DNA of 64,000 bases from Candidatus Poribacteria bacterium (GTDB taxonomy: Bacteria; Poribacteria; WGA-4E; WGA-3G), in assembly GCA_022828145.1 (NCBI GenBank), contig JAJEJA010000104.1, forward strand, positions 1-64,000. Direction: 5' to 3'. Under the pieces are notes generated by a model. That model was not told the origin of the DNA. It saw only the letters and a list, made by a program, of their open reading frames with translations, and did not search any database. The position numbers and the translations under genes are program-made. This document shows, in pieces, positions 24,715 to 34,486 of the stretch (the stretch's first letter is position 1; every line of letters starts with the position of its first letter).

Positions 24715-27144
24715 TTATACAAAAACTTTTGTAAAAACTTCTGACATATTTTCGACGAACAGGAATGCGAGTCCATCTTGGATGTCCTCTGGGATTTCGA
24801 CAAAATCTTTTTCATTTCCTTGTGGAATAATGATTGTTTTTATACCAGCCTGTTTTGCGGCAAGTATTTTTTCTTTAATTCCACCTATGGGTAACACTCT
24901 TCCTCTTAGGGTCAATTCACCAGTCATTGCTACTTCTGGGTTGACGCCTCGGTTTGTAACGATGGATGCGATTGCGGTTGCCATAGTAATACCTGCGGAG
25001 GGTCCGTCCTTTGGAATTGCGCCTGCGGGGACGTGTATATGTATATCGTCTTGTAAAATGTTTGCATCACCTTTGAGGGATTCTGTTTGTGATTTGACAT
25101 AAGTGAGTGCAGTTTGTGCTGATTCTTGCATGACATCTCCGACCTGTCCTGTAATGCGTAGGCTGCCTTGTCCATTTTGTTTTTGTGTTGCGGTTGCTTC
25201 TACAAATAGGATTTCACCGCCTGCGGGCGTAACAGAAAGTCCGGTTGCGACGCCTACATCTGGTGTTCGTCCTGCGATTTCAGATTCAAATTTTGGGGGT
25301 CCGAGGTAATTTGGTATTTCTTTATTACCTATAATAGTATGGTCGGTTTCACCTTCAGCGACTTTACGAGCGGATTTACGACAAAGTGTTCCGAGTTCGC
25401 GTTCTAAGTTTCGTACCCCTGCCTCGCGTGTATATCTTGTAATCACATCATGTATAGCGTCATCTGAAATCCCCAATTGCTGGTCTGTAATACCGTTTGC
25501 GGTCAATTGTCTCGGAATAAGGTATTGTTTTGCAATTTGCTTTTTCTCATTTGACGTGTATCCGGGTAAGTCAATTGTCTCCATTCTATCTCGTAGTGGC
25601 GGTGGTATAGTGTGAATTTGGTTTGCGGTTGTAATAAACATGATGTTTGATAGGTCAAATGGTACATCCAAGTAGTTATCAGTAAATGCGTGGTTTTGTT
25701 CTGGGTCAAGTACTTCGAGCAGTGCGGCGGCGGGGTCTCCTCTGAAATCGGAGCCGAGTTTATCGATTTCGTCAAGCATGAAGACAGGATTATTAGATTC
25801 AGCTTGTCTGAGTCCTTTAACGATTCGTCCTGGCATTGATCCTATGTAGGTGCGTCTATGTCCTCGTATTTCGGCTTCGTCGTGCATGCCGCCTAAAGAG
25901 ATTCGCACAAATTTTCTACCCGTTGCCCGTGCTATAGATTTACCGAGCGATGTTTTTCCTACGCCTGGCGGTCCGACGAAGCAGAAGATGGGTCCCTTCA
26001 TATCGTCTTTGAGGAGTCGGACAGCGAGATAATCTACAATTCGTTCTTTGACTTTTACCAGATTGTAGTGGTCTTCGTCGAGTATTTCTAATGCTTTTGT
26101 TAGGTCAATTGCGTCTTCCGTATTTACTGACCATGGTAGATTTAGTAACCAATCCAGATAGTTGCGTGAGACTGTAGATTCTGGAGAGAAGGATTGCATT
26201 TTTGTAAGTCGATTTAGTTCTTTTAGAACTGCTTTATGTGCTCTTTCTGGCAAATTTGCTTCTTTTAGTTGTTCACGCATTTCTTCCACATCAGAAGCTA
26301 AATCGTCTGCTTCTCCGAGTTCTGTTTGAATTGCCCTGAGTTGTTCTCGTAGATAGTATTCGCGTTGTCCTTTATTGATAACAGCTTGTGCATTAGATTG
26401 AATTTTACTTTCCAATTCATATAGGTCAACTTCTTTTGCGAGTATAACTGCGAGTTTGTTGAGTCTTTCCGGTATAGGAACGGCTTCAAGGATTTGCTGT
26501 TTTTCTTGCGGTTTCAGGTCTAAGACTGTAGCGATATAGTCAGCTAAGCGTCCAGGTTCTTCAATATTTTTTGCCATGAGTCCATGTTCCTCTTGGTATC
26601 GTGAGGAAAGATGTACTATGCGTTGTAGCATTTCGTCTGTACTTCGGACGAGAGCTTCTATTTCCATATTTTCTTCGTCATCATTTTCGGATTTTTCACT
26701 ATCTTCTATGAGTCTGACGCGTGCCTTCATGAAGGGTTCTGTATAGAGGATTTCCTGGACTTCCACCCGTGAGCGTCCGTTGGCGAGGAATATTACATCT
26801 TCATCGTCTTTTTTTGTTCGTATGATGTGAATTAGGCTTCCAATTGGACTTAATTCATCTATTGTCATGTCTTTTACGGCGCGCGGGTCTGTGTCTAAGC
26901 TTCGTCCTGAAGTTGTTTGGAAGATACAGAGTTCTCTATCACCGTTCAACATTGCATCATCAACAGTATCCATTGCTACTTTTCCTGACAGTGCGACGTG
27001 ATGCGGGTGGAATGGTGGAACCGGTGGCATATACGGAAAGATAACGAGGTCATCTACGGGTAGAATTGGTAGTTCTACCGTTTCTATGTGTTCGGCACTA
27101 TCTTCATTTTGTTCAATATTCTCTTGCTTCTTGTTTTTTTTCAC
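24715..27144 (-). CDS. lon: ATP-dependent protease Lon
   Basis: An 809-residue Lon protease, which degrades damaged and regulatory proteins in the cytoplasm. I prefer the GTG at 27144 as start because GGAAGGAG sits eight bases before it; an in-frame ATG six codons upstream lies on the other side of that site. Domains: N-terminal substrate-binding LAN (LPILPVDDLVIFPYMPP), central helices, AAA+ module with Walker A GPPGVGKTSLGKS and Walker B VFMLDEIDK, and the protease with Ser near residue 716 (KDGPSAGI) and Lys in GGIKEKILAAK 43 residues later, as in the family. It is last in a four-gene operon. Confidence 0.95.
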   Translation of the reverse strand: MKKNKKQENIEQNEDSAEHIETVELPILPVDDLVIFPYMPPVPPFHPHHVALSGKVAMDTVDDAMLNGDRELCIFQTTSGRSLDTDPRAVKDMTIDELSPIGSLIHIIRTKKDDEDVIFLANGRSRVEVQEILYTEPFMKARVRLIEDSEKSENDDEENMEIEALVRSTDEMLQRIVHLSSRYQEEHGLMAKNIEEPGRLADYIATVLDLKPQEKQQILEAVPIPERLNKLAVILAKEVDLYELESKIQSNAQAVINKGQREYYLREQLRAIQTELGEADDLASDVEEMREQLKEANLPERAHKAVLKELNRLTKMQSFSPESTVSRNYLDWLLNLPWSVNTEDAIDLTKALEILDEDHYNLVKVKERIVDYLAVRLLKDDMKGPIFCFVGPPGVGKTSLGKSIARATGRKFVRISLGGMHDEAEIRGHRRTYIGSMPGRIVKGLRQAESNNPVFMLDEIDKLGSDFRGDPAAALLEVLDPEQNHAFTDNYLDVPFDLSNIMFITTANQIHTIPPPLRDRMETIDLPGYTSNEKKQIAKQYLIPRQLTANGITDQQLGISDDAIHDVITRYTREAGVRNLERELGTLCRKSARKVAEGETDHTIIGNKEIPNYLGPPKFESEIAGRTPDVGVATGLSVTPAGGEILFVEATATQKQNGQGSLRITGQVGDVMQESAQTALTYVKSQTESLKGDANILQDDIHIHVPAGAIPKDGPSAGITMATAIASIVTNRGVNPEVAMTGELTLRGRVLPIGGIKEKILAAKQAGIKTIIIPQGNEKDFVEIPEDIQDGLAFLFVENMSEVFTKVFV

Positions 27145-27183
27145 TGCTATTTCTCCTTCCATCTATTTCAGGTGCATCAAGTG

Positions 27184-28308
27184 TTAATCTTCATTTACGA
27201 CAGTTGTGTTGTCATTATTAACACTGCGGATCCATCCGCGTTCACCTTCAATAATCACTTCTGTATCAAGTGCGGCGCATAGTTTCTTGTATTTCTGCAG
27301 TGTTTCAACAGCAGTTTGTTCCAGGACATCATGGGTACTTGATGCGTTAGTATCATTGGTTTTGAGAAGACTTGGTTGCGGTATTGATACACCTTTTTTA
27401 TTCGTTAAAATAGGTATTATTTCAATAGATTTGAGCACACCTTCTTTAAAGGTTGTTTTAGGTATAATTGTTCTGACGTGCTGTAGTTCATAAGTGTCGT
27501 ATATGAAGTCAGCTAAGCTATATATTATAGGTTTTCCTTTGTATATTTCAATACCTCCTAAGGTATGGAGTTGTTGACACAGCACTATATCCGTCCCAGC
27601 ATCAATGAGTGCTTTAGCGAAGAGGCGTTGTCTGCCAATACTTGCTTGTCGCGTTTCTTTTTTTGCTTCTCTTTTTCCCCAATGCAGCCAAACGATGATA
27701 AGTTCTGCTTCATTTTCTACTTGTTTAACTGCATGTATCATCTGACTATATGCTGCAGAAGCGACTACATTGAGAGAAGCCATATTGAATTCATTTCCTC
27801 TCAAATAGGCGAAAAGTGCTACCTTATGACCTTTGACATTGATCCATGCGGGTAAATTTGCCGCTGCCGGTGAAACACCTGCTCCCATTGATTTGACGTT
27901 ATACCACGCTAAATTGGTTACTGTATCTTCAAGTGCGACGATGCCAAAGTCCAAAATATTTGGAGATGCTAAAGAGACTGCGTCAAAACCTGCGTTAGCA
28001 AGCGCACGTGCTAATCCTGGTGCTGCTCGAAAATGGTGTTGTTGTATGATGCTTGGATCTCCTCTGTCAGAAATACTGGCGTTTAGCGATACAGTCGCCA
28101 CATCTGCTGATTGAATGATGGATGCTGTGCCTTCAAAAAACACACCTGCTCCTTGCCGTTCTATTATCGGTGTTAGACTACTGCCGATTGTGATATCTCC
28201 GACAGCAAGGACAGTTATTTCATCAGACTCTATCTCCAAGGCGTGTAGTGCATTACCACTGTGCAAAATCGAAACGATACATAAGATTATAATTATTATA
28301 CTTTTCAT
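27184..28308 (-). CDS. CapA-like (poly-gamma-glutamate capsule/metallophosphatase-like) protein with altered active site
   Basis: A 374-residue exported protein with a signal peptide (MKSIIIIILCIVSILHSG...). It has the CapA fold landmarks in the right order: VLAVGDITIGSSL, AGFDAVSLASPNILDFGI, IVWLHWGKR and a final EIYKGKPIIYSLADFIYD. Two metal-site motifs are degenerate: the usual ANNHxxD is LASPNILD and the usual GxHPH is CQQLHT. It may have lost catalysis and act by binding. It overlaps the preceding coiled-coil gene by ATGA and precedes lon by 39 bases. Confidence 0.8.
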   Translation of the reverse strand: MKSIIIIILCIVSILHSGNALHALEIESDEITVLAVGDITIGSSLTPIIERQGAGVFFEGTASIIQSADVATVSLNASISDRGDPSIIQQHHFRAAPGLARALANAGFDAVSLASPNILDFGIVALEDTVTNLAWYNVKSMGAGVSPAAANLPAWINVKGHKVALFAYLRGNEFNMASLNVVASAAYSQMIHAVKQVENEAELIIVWLHWGKREAKKETRQASIGRQRLFAKALIDAGTDIVLCQQLHTLGGIEIYKGKPIIYSLADFIYDTYELQHVRTIIPKTTFKEGVLKSIEIIPILTNKKGVSIPQPSLLKTNDTNASSTHDVLEQTAVETLQKYKKLCAALDTEVIIEGERGWIRSVNNDNTTVVNED

Positions 28309-28775
28309 TTTTCTTTTTTTAGTTGATTGCCGATTGCTATCAGAGCATCTGCGAGTGTCTGTTTTTCAGATTGACCGGTGTCTTGTAGTTTTTGTGTTTC
28401 TGTCTGAAGCCCCTCAATTTGTGCTTGGAAGTCAGTTGCAAACTCATTGATAAGCATGGATAGTTTTTCAAGGTCATTTTCAGTACGACTAATATGTTCG
28501 TCAATACGGTTATCTACATGAAGCATGATGTTGTCCGGTATATTTCCGTATTGTGCTTTGATATCCGATATTTCTTTTAGTAATCTTGCTTCGACTTCGG
28601 TGACAGTGTGTTGCACATTTTCGAGTTCAATTGTCAAGTTCTCAAGTTGATCGTTGTATTTACGAAAGTCTGCTCCAAATATAGCGTCTCTGAGATAGGC
28701 TTCTAAGTTGTTGGGTTCTGTTTGTTGTGTCTCTTGTGTATCATCTATCAGAGGTGGATGCTGTGTTTCTTTCAT
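28305..28775 (-). CDS. Coiled-coil protein of unknown function
   Basis: A 156-residue soluble protein. The ATG at 28775 has GGAG seven bases upstream; a TTG one codon earlier is less likely. After a short acidic start comes LEAYLRDAIFGADFRKYNDQLENLTIELENVQ, and from there to residue 150 the sequence is almost all heptad-repeat helix. Such LRDxIFG coiled-coil proteins occur in several phyla without known function. It is coupled to the CapA-like gene by an ATGA overlap and follows the aldolase-like gene by 28 bases. Confidence 0.72.
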   Translation of the reverse strand: MKETQHPPLIDDTQETQQTEPNNLEAYLRDAIFGADFRKYNDQLENLTIELENVQHTVTEVEARLLKEISDIKAQYGNIPDNIMLHVDNRIDEHISRTENDLEKLSMLINEFATDFQAQIEGLQTETQKLQDTGQSEKQTLADALIAIGNQLKKEK

Positions 28776-28803
28776 CAATTATCTCCTATGTAATCTGTAT
28801 ATA

Positions 28804-29865
28804 TCACGGATAATTATATAGATTATCAGGTTTCTGTTCTTCCCGTTCAACGTCTAATTGTATTGAAAGTTTATCTTCCTGTTCGGATTCATCGTCCATC
28901 TGTGTACGACTTGCGTTGAATTCTTGCAGGATACAGTTTACGATTTCTTCGCTGTATGCTTCAGCTGAAACCTGTCTCTGATTTGCTTCCCACGCCATTC
29001 TTGCGACCGCTTCGAAGTATTCTGCATGTTTATATGCCTCTAATAGGTCATTGCCTCTTGAAAATGTACCGTGTCCGATCCAGTAAAGTATATGCCGCAT
29101 GGGTTCAGTTTCGTTTTCAAAGAGTCTTAAACTTTCATAAGATAACTCAGGAATTCCTGGAACTCTTTCCTGAACGAACCCGATTCCGCCAGAAGCATCA
29201 TATATGATTGGTGTTTCCGGTTCATACCCTTTAAGGAATTGATAGAAACGGTCTGGTTGTCCGTGTTCTGTCCGTGATATTAGGTTCAAGAACTTTGGCT
29301 GTAAATGGACTAATGCATTGAATCCATTTTTTTCGAGTTGTTCAAAAATGAGTAGATAGTGGAACATCTCACTTGTCGGTACACAAGGCATTGACTCACT
29401 GTTTTGCTCGTGCTGTGTCTGTGTGCCAAAGCGCATACGATAGTGTGTGCCGTCTGGTTCTACCTCTATAACAGTCACATTAAGTGCTGGATGCTCAATT
29501 GCGATCATATCCAACCGGGAACCTGATTTTGTCAGAAGCACATGTCTACCTGCTAATCCTTTTACAATGATTGCTTTAGGTAGCGCGTATCGTGGTGCAT
29601 CGTCATAGTTGATGAGACAGTTCGTATCTACTGGTTCTGATAATATGACCCCCATATTTCCTGCGGATGCCCAGAGGTAATCGTGAGCATGTGCATGCAT
29701 GCCAACCCATCCCATTTGTCCGATACAGGTACCTAATTCCGTATCGGGTGAAATGGGGTTCAGATTGGGTTGAAATCCCCTTGCAACCCACTGCCGATAA
29801 CGGTAACTGTGCGGTGGTGGTATTTGCTGATGCGTCAAGTAAGGATTGACTAATGTATATTTCAC
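28804..29865 (-). CDS. Class II aldolase/adducin-like protein with altered metal site
   Basis: A 353-residue protein starting at a GTG (29865) after an AAAGG site. The class II aldolase pattern can be followed through LWASAGNMGVILSEP, the GLAGRHVLLTKSGSRLDM loop, VPTSEMFHYLLIFEQL, ALVHLQPKFLNLIS and IGHGTFSRGNDLLEAYKHAEYFEAVARMAWEA. In active members the fourth segment is VHTHP with two zinc-binding His; here it is VHLQP, so one is lost, though the later HG His is kept. The last 35 residues are acidic and probably disordered. First gene of the lon operon. An aldolase or decarboxylase reaction is uncertain. Confidence 0.68.
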   Translation of the reverse strand: MKYTLVNPYLTHQQIPPPHSYRYRQWVARGFQPNLNPISPDTELGTCIGQMGWVGMHAHAHDYLWASAGNMGVILSEPVDTNCLINYDDAPRYALPKAIIVKGLAGRHVLLTKSGSRLDMIAIEHPALNVTVIEVEPDGTHYRMRFGTQTQHEQNSESMPCVPTSEMFHYLLIFEQLEKNGFNALVHLQPKFLNLISRTEHGQPDRFYQFLKGYEPETPIIYDASGGIGFVQERVPGIPELSYESLRLFENETEPMRHILYWIGHGTFSRGNDLLEAYKHAEYFEAVARMAWEANQRQVSAEAYSEEIVNCILQEFNASRTQMDDESEQEDKLSIQLDVEREEQKPDNLYNYP

Positions 29866-29994
29866 TTGTGCCTTTGGTATATTTTTCCTATTTCATGTAT
29901 CTTACTTTAAAATATACCATACTTTCTGTGGCTTTTGCAACTAAAATTGTTCTGTGTTCCGCGAGCATGACTTGAGTGTGTAATTTGTATTCAA

Positions 29995-30096
29995 AGCAGG
30001 AAGGGTGGAAGAGAATAAGATGGAAGGATGGGAGAAGGGAAGGGTGGAAGAGGGTATGATGGAAAGGTGGAAGGGTGGAAGAGGCTCTACATAATT
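29995..30096. repeat. Purine-rich tract (GGAAGGGTGGAAGAGG)
   Basis: About 100 bases of almost pure G/A on the plus strand built of variants of GGAAGGGTGGAAGAG. Related tracts lie at 45640-46045 and 54405-54520. It lies just downstream of the prmC stop, between two minus-strand operons. Confidence 0.8.
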
Positions 30097-30104
30097 CCAT
30101 GCTA

Positions 30105-30980
30105 CTACATTTTATCCACGCTTGCTACTACGACCCGTTCAATTCCTGCATAGTCGTTTATAAATTCAGAGTGCGTATACATCGGTTGTTCATCAAGAAT
30201 TGCTTTTACAGATGCTGCTTGCTTTTCACCGATTTCAAATATCAACTTACCTTTAGGCAGTAGGAAGTTAGGTGCTTCTAAGATAAGTCTCCGAATAACA
30301 GACAGTCCGTCATCTCCTGCTATTAATGCAATATGGGGTTCATGGTCGTATATATCTTTGCTTAATTCCTTGCTTTCATCAATTGATATGTAGGGAGGAT
30401 TGGAGACGATCCAGTTGAATTTCTTAGGTTTCACTTGCTTTATTGGTTCAAAAAGGTCTCCTTGCATGAGTTCTATCCGTTCTGTACATTCATGTATATC
30501 TCTGTTTTTTTCTGCAACAGCCAAAGCATTCTCACAGATGTCAGTTGCAATAATATGACATTCTGGCATATTAACTGCGATTGAAATTGCAATCGCGCCG
30601 CTCCCTGTTCCTATTTCTAATATATTTTCTGGCTTACTATCATTGGATTTCAATACTGTCTCTACGATGAATTCTGTTTCAGGACGTGGTATCAACACGT
30701 TTTCGTCAACGTAGAAATCTAAAGACATGAACTCTTTATGATGGGTTAGATAACTTATAGGTGTTCGTGCAATGCGTTTCTTTATCAATGCTCGTAGTAT
30801 TGTTAAGTCTTCTTGAAAAACGGGCATGTCAAAATGTAGATAGAGTTGCAGTCTGCTTTTTTTAAGTAGGTGTCCGAGTAACACCTCTGCATCTAATCGG
30901 GGGTTTGGTATATTATGTTTTTCAAAATAACTTGTGGTCCACTCAAGGAGCTCAAGCACGTGCCAGATTTTGGAAGCCAT
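30105..30980 (-). CDS. prmC: Release factor glutamine methyltransferase PrmC (HemK)
   Basis: A 291-residue S-adenosylmethionine methyltransferase that methylates the Gln of the GGQ motif in release factors. The N-terminal helical domain (PNPRLDAEVLLGHLLKKSRL) is followed by the SAM loop LEIGTGSGAIAISIA and the catalytic NPPY in IVSNPPYISIDE. It lies right after prfA, its substrate gene, in the rho-rpmE-prfA-prmC operon. Confidence 0.95.
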   Translation of the reverse strand: MASKIWHVLELLEWTTSYFEKHNIPNPRLDAEVLLGHLLKKSRLQLYLHFDMPVFQEDLTILRALIKKRIARTPISYLTHHKEFMSLDFYVDENVLIPRPETEFIVETVLKSNDSKPENILEIGTGSGAIAISIAVNMPECHIIATDICENALAVAEKNRDIHECTERIELMQGDLFEPIKQVKPKKFNWIVSNPPYISIDESKELSKDIYDHEPHIALIAGDDGLSVIRRLILEAPNFLLPKGKLIFEIGEKQAASVKAILDEQPMYTHSEFINDYAGIERVVVASVDKM

Positions 30981-31093
30981 ATATTCTTATCTGCTTTTGC
31001 GGAACTCCGTTGTGAAAGTTTAGCTGAAATAATTGGGTAGGTATGTATATATCACTGGCTATCTCAGCATTAATGAAAGGTAAATCAATAGGT

Positions 31094-32167
31094 TTAACTT
31101 TCCACGTTTTTTAACATTTCAACTTGGTCGGCGGTTGTCAGTCGTTCAATGAAAGGGTCTAATTCTCCATCTAAAGTGCCATCTAACTGATAGCTGCTAA
31201 ACTGGATACGGTGGTCAGTTACTCGAGATTGTGGAAAATTATATGTACGGATTTTTTCACTTCTATCGCCACTGCCTACCATTGACCTACGGGTTTCAGC
31301 GCGTTCACTGTCCAATTCAGCTTGCTTTTTTTCTTGAAGTCGAGCGCGTAAGATTTTCATTGCCTTTGATCTGTTTTTGTGTTGTGATTTCTCATCTTGT
31401 TGCGTTACGACGAGGCCGGTAGGAATGTGTGTTATACGAATAGCAGAATCTGTCGTATTTACACTTTGTCCTCCTGGTCCAGAAGAGCGATATGTATCTA
31501 TGCGTAATTCTGTTGCCTCGTCAATTTGTATGTCTACCTCTTCTGCTTCAGGGAGAACTGCGACAGTAACTGCAGAGGTATGAATACGTCCACTGGTCTC
31601 CGTTGTAGGAATGCGTTGGACACGATGTATTCCCCCTTCATACTTTAGCAACCTATATGCAGATTTCCCTTCGACTGAAAAGACGACCTCTTTGAAACCT
31701 TTGAGTCCGGTAGCATTGGCACTGAGCATGTCTACTTTCCATCCTTTTCTTTCAGCATAACGTGTATACATTCGAAAAACTTCAGCGGCAAATAGACTTG
31801 CTTCTTCTCCGCCCGTGCCAGCACGGATTTCTATGATGACGTTTTTCTCATCGTTTGGGTCTTTTGGAATAAGAAGCAACTTAATGGATTCCACTAACGC
31901 ATCAATTTGTTGTTTAAGGTCTACCAGTTCTTCTTGTGCAAGTTCAACCATTTCAGGATCATTTTCTTCTACTAATAGAGATTCTGTCTCCTGAATTGCT
32001 GTTTCCAGTTGTTGGTAGTCCTTGTAGGCTGTCACAATTGGGGAAAGTTCAGCGTGTGTCTTTGACAGTTCCTGTAGACGTTGTGGGTTTGAAATTTGTG
32101 CTGGATCGCTTAATGATTTTTCGACATCTATGAATTTATTCTGGATGTCTCTTAGTTTATCAAACAT
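31094..32167 (-). CDS. prfA: Peptide chain release factor 1
   Basis: A 357-residue class I release factor that reads UAG and UAA. Visible: an N-terminal helical domain (MFDKLRDIQNKFIDVEKSL), the PCRF segment NVIIEIRAGTGGEEASLFAAE, the RF1-type codon-recognition motif PTT in RIPTTETSGRIHTSA, and the catalytic GPGGQSVNTTDSAIR. RF2 would have SPF in place of PxT. Because RF2 reads UGA and the window contains a likely recoded TGA, the RF2 gene (not here) would compete with selenocysteine insertion. Confidence 0.96.
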   Translation of the reverse strand: MFDKLRDIQNKFIDVEKSLSDPAQISNPQRLQELSKTHAELSPIVTAYKDYQQLETAIQETESLLVEENDPEMVELAQEELVDLKQQIDALVESIKLLLIPKDPNDEKNVIIEIRAGTGGEEASLFAAEVFRMYTRYAERKGWKVDMLSANATGLKGFKEVVFSVEGKSAYRLLKYEGGIHRVQRIPTTETSGRIHTSAVTVAVLPEAEEVDIQIDEATELRIDTYRSSGPGGQSVNTTDSAIRITHIPTGLVVTQQDEKSQHKNRSKAMKILRARLQEKKQAELDSERAETRRSMVGSGDRSEKIRTYNFPQSRVTDHRIQFSSYQLDGTLDGELDPFIERLTTADQVEMLKNVES

Positions 32168-32242
32168 ATCAACCGTTCGCTTTTAATCTCTTACAATCTA
32201 TTTGTGTTTTCCTGATGAACGTATTACATAGTCACAGTTGTG

Positions 32243-32461
32243 TTATTCTTCTGATTGATCGGTGAGTCCGTAGCGGCGGCGGAAACTTTCTACACGCCCT
32301 GCTGTGTCAATAAAACGTGTCTGTTGTCCTGTATAAAATGGGTGGCATTTTGCACAGACATCTACGCGCATCTCTGATTGGGTTGTGACGGTTTTATAAG
32401 TTGCGCCACAGACGCAATTAATAGTACATTCAGTTGTCTCGGGATGAATTTCGGGTTTCAT
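32243..32461 (-). CDS. rpmE: 50S ribosomal protein L31 (zinc-binding form)
   Basis: A 72-residue L31. Four cysteines form the zinc site of the C+ type: C16 and C18 (NCVCG) and C36 and C39 ([11 protein letters not shown]). The HPFYTGQQ and RVESFRRRY segments are hallmarks. It sits between rho and prfA, a common arrangement. Confidence 0.95.
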   Translation of the reverse strand: MKPEIHPETTECTINCVCGATYKTVTTQSEMRVDVCAKCHPFYTGQQTRFIDTAGRVESFRRRYGLTDQSEE

Positions 32462-32501
32462 TGTTTATCTCCTAATTATCTTATTGTTGTCCTTCTTTGA
32501 G

Positions 32502-32593
32502 GCACAAACTGGAAAGTTTGTGCTACAAAAGATTATAAACTGGAAAGTTTGTGCTACAAAAGATTACAAACTGGAAAGTTTGTGCTACAAAAA
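32502..32593. repeat. Three tandem CACAAACTGGAAAGTTTGTG hairpins
   Basis: The palindrome GCACAAACTGGAAAGTTTGTGC and two close copies repeat about every 34 bases, each followed by TACAAAA. A single relative is at 40620. They lie within the rho-rpmE gap and could terminate or process the transcript. Confidence 0.8.
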
Positions 32594-32640
32594 ATATATC
32601 ATATATCAGAAATGGTATAAGATGGCATGAAGTGTAATTC

Positions 32641-33969
32641 CTACTTACTGTTTCTAACAGTTTGTATTCGCTTCTTGCCGGGTCGTCCTGTACCTTCAAG
32701 CATATTGTCAAGGAATTCCTCGTTGGTCTTTGTTTTTTCTAACTGTTGTATAAGCAATTCCATAGATTCAGCCATACTCATTTGACTTGTTAATTTTCGC
32801 AGTACCCATACTTTGTTGAGTACATCAGGTTCTAACAATAGTTCTTCACGTCGTGTTTTTGATTTTTCGATGTTGATAGCGGGAAAAATCCTGAGTTCTA
32901 GCAGTGTGCGATCCATGTGAATTTCCATGTTAGCAGTTCCCTTGAATTCTTCATATATGTATGTATCAGAACGGCTCTCTGTATCAACGAGTACAGAAGC
33001 GATGATTGTTAGACTGCCTCCCTCTTCAAATTTTCGTGCGGCACCACAGAATTTGCGTGGTTCTACGATTGCCATTGCATCTAATCCACCTGACAGTGTG
33101 CGTCCACTATGTGGCGCTGTCATATTGTATGCTCTTGCGAGTCGTGTCATGCTGTCAAGTAAGATCACGACATCCTCTCCACACTCCACCATCCGTTTTG
33201 CTTTTTCAATCGCCATTTCTGAAACTTGGATGTGACGTTCGGGTTGTTCATCAAAAGTAGAGCTTATGACTTCTCCATTTACAGTTCTGATGACATCGGT
33301 GACCTCTTCTGGTCGTTCATCTATCAGTAGGAATATGAGTGATACTTCTGGATGATTAGCCTCAATTCCACATGCGATGTTTTTCAGAAGTGTTGTCTTT
33401 CCACTGAATGGCGGTGCGACGATCAATCCTCGTTGTCCTTTACCGATAGGTGCTATGAGGTCAATAATTCGTGTTCCATATTCTGAAGGTGTATGTTCCA
33501 GTTTGAATTTCTCATACGGAAATACCGGTCTAGGTGTATCAAACGCCGTTCTCATCTTTACAGTTTCTGGGGGTTGTCCGTTTACCTTTTCTATTTGCAG
33601 CAGTGCAAAATAACGTTCAGTTTTGTTCTCCGATTTTTTTGGTGGACGAATTACACCTTCTACGACATGTCCTGTCTGTAAACCGAATAAACGGATCTGT
33701 GATGATGAGACGTATATATCCTCATCACTTTGCAGATAATTTGATCGGGGTGATCGGAGAAAACCGTAGTTCTGGTCTTTTTCGTCTAATATTTGTAGCA
33801 CGCCTTTACCATATAAGGGTATGCCTTTCTCCGATGCTTTTTGAAGTATTCGCGTAATGAGTTCATCCTTACGTAGCCCATTAGTATCATCGATACCATA
33901 GGATTGTGCAATAGTATTTAATCCAGAAATCTCCATTTCCTGGAGCTTGCCTATGTCCAAGCTCTCCAT
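32641..33969 (-). CDS. rho: Transcription termination factor Rho
   Basis: A 442-residue RNA-dependent ATPase helicase. The N-terminal SAP-like helix domain (ISGLNTIAQSYGIDDTNGLRKDELITRILQ) and the cold-shock RNA-binding domain (GVLQILDEKDQNYGFLRS... DIYVSSSQIRLFGLQTGHVVEG) precede the RecA-type motor with Walker A PPFSGKTTLLK, Walker B VVILLDSMTRLARAYN and the GGLDAMAI Q-loop region. First gene of the operon with rpmE, prfA and prmC. Confidence 0.96.
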   Translation of the reverse strand: MESLDIGKLQEMEISGLNTIAQSYGIDDTNGLRKDELITRILQKASEKGIPLYGKGVLQILDEKDQNYGFLRSPRSNYLQSDEDIYVSSSQIRLFGLQTGHVVEGVIRPPKKSENKTERYFALLQIEKVNGQPPETVKMRTAFDTPRPVFPYEKFKLEHTPSEYGTRIIDLIAPIGKGQRGLIVAPPFSGKTTLLKNIACGIEANHPEVSLIFLLIDERPEEVTDVIRTVNGEVISSTFDEQPERHIQVSEMAIEKAKRMVECGEDVVILLDSMTRLARAYNMTAPHSGRTLSGGLDAMAIVEPRKFCGAARKFEEGGSLTIIASVLVDTESRSDTYIYEEFKGTANMEIHMDRTLLELRIFPAINIEKSKTRREELLLEPDVLNKVWVLRKLTSQMSMAESMELLIQQLEKTKTNEEFLDNMLEGTGRPGKKRIQTVRNSK

Positions 33970-34486
33970 AGTAATATAACTCCTAAGTATTACCTGTATC
34001 CATTTTCATTTATTTTCTATAAGCACTCTATTAGGGAGCGATTTTATTGAAACTCATGTAAACGGAAGCAGGTCAATTATCTTGAATTGAACAGAAGCAC
34101 AGAATTATGCTCTCTGTTTTTATATTATAACGATAAATTTACCGGACGATGAGACCGGTCGAGAAAGATTATGATGCTTTTTTGGATCGTTATACACATT
34201 CTAACGCTTATACACATTGTGCCCGACGGACAACCAACAGACAGTATTCATTTTTGATATTTCTTGGATGGCATCTGTCTGAAAAAAGCGGTATTGTGTA
34301 TATTCTGGGGTCCGAGTGAAAATGTTGGCAGGGATTTAACATCCTTTGTGTGTGTTATGACAGAGAATTTACTCCGATATTTGAATCATATCACATTATA
34401 TTATACATGAATTTATAATAAACGTCAAGTCTTTTTTACATCGATTTGGAAAACTTTGTTAAGTGCGAATAGCAAATCTGCCAAAA
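33970..34486. other. Gap upstream of rho without a recognisable gene
   Basis: About 517 bases between the rho start and the TPR gene's stop. It is A/T-rich, contains a direct repeat TTATACACATT near 34190 and 34210, and holds no convincing open frame, RNA gene or terminator. The rho promoter probably lies here; I cannot place it. Confidence 0.4.
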
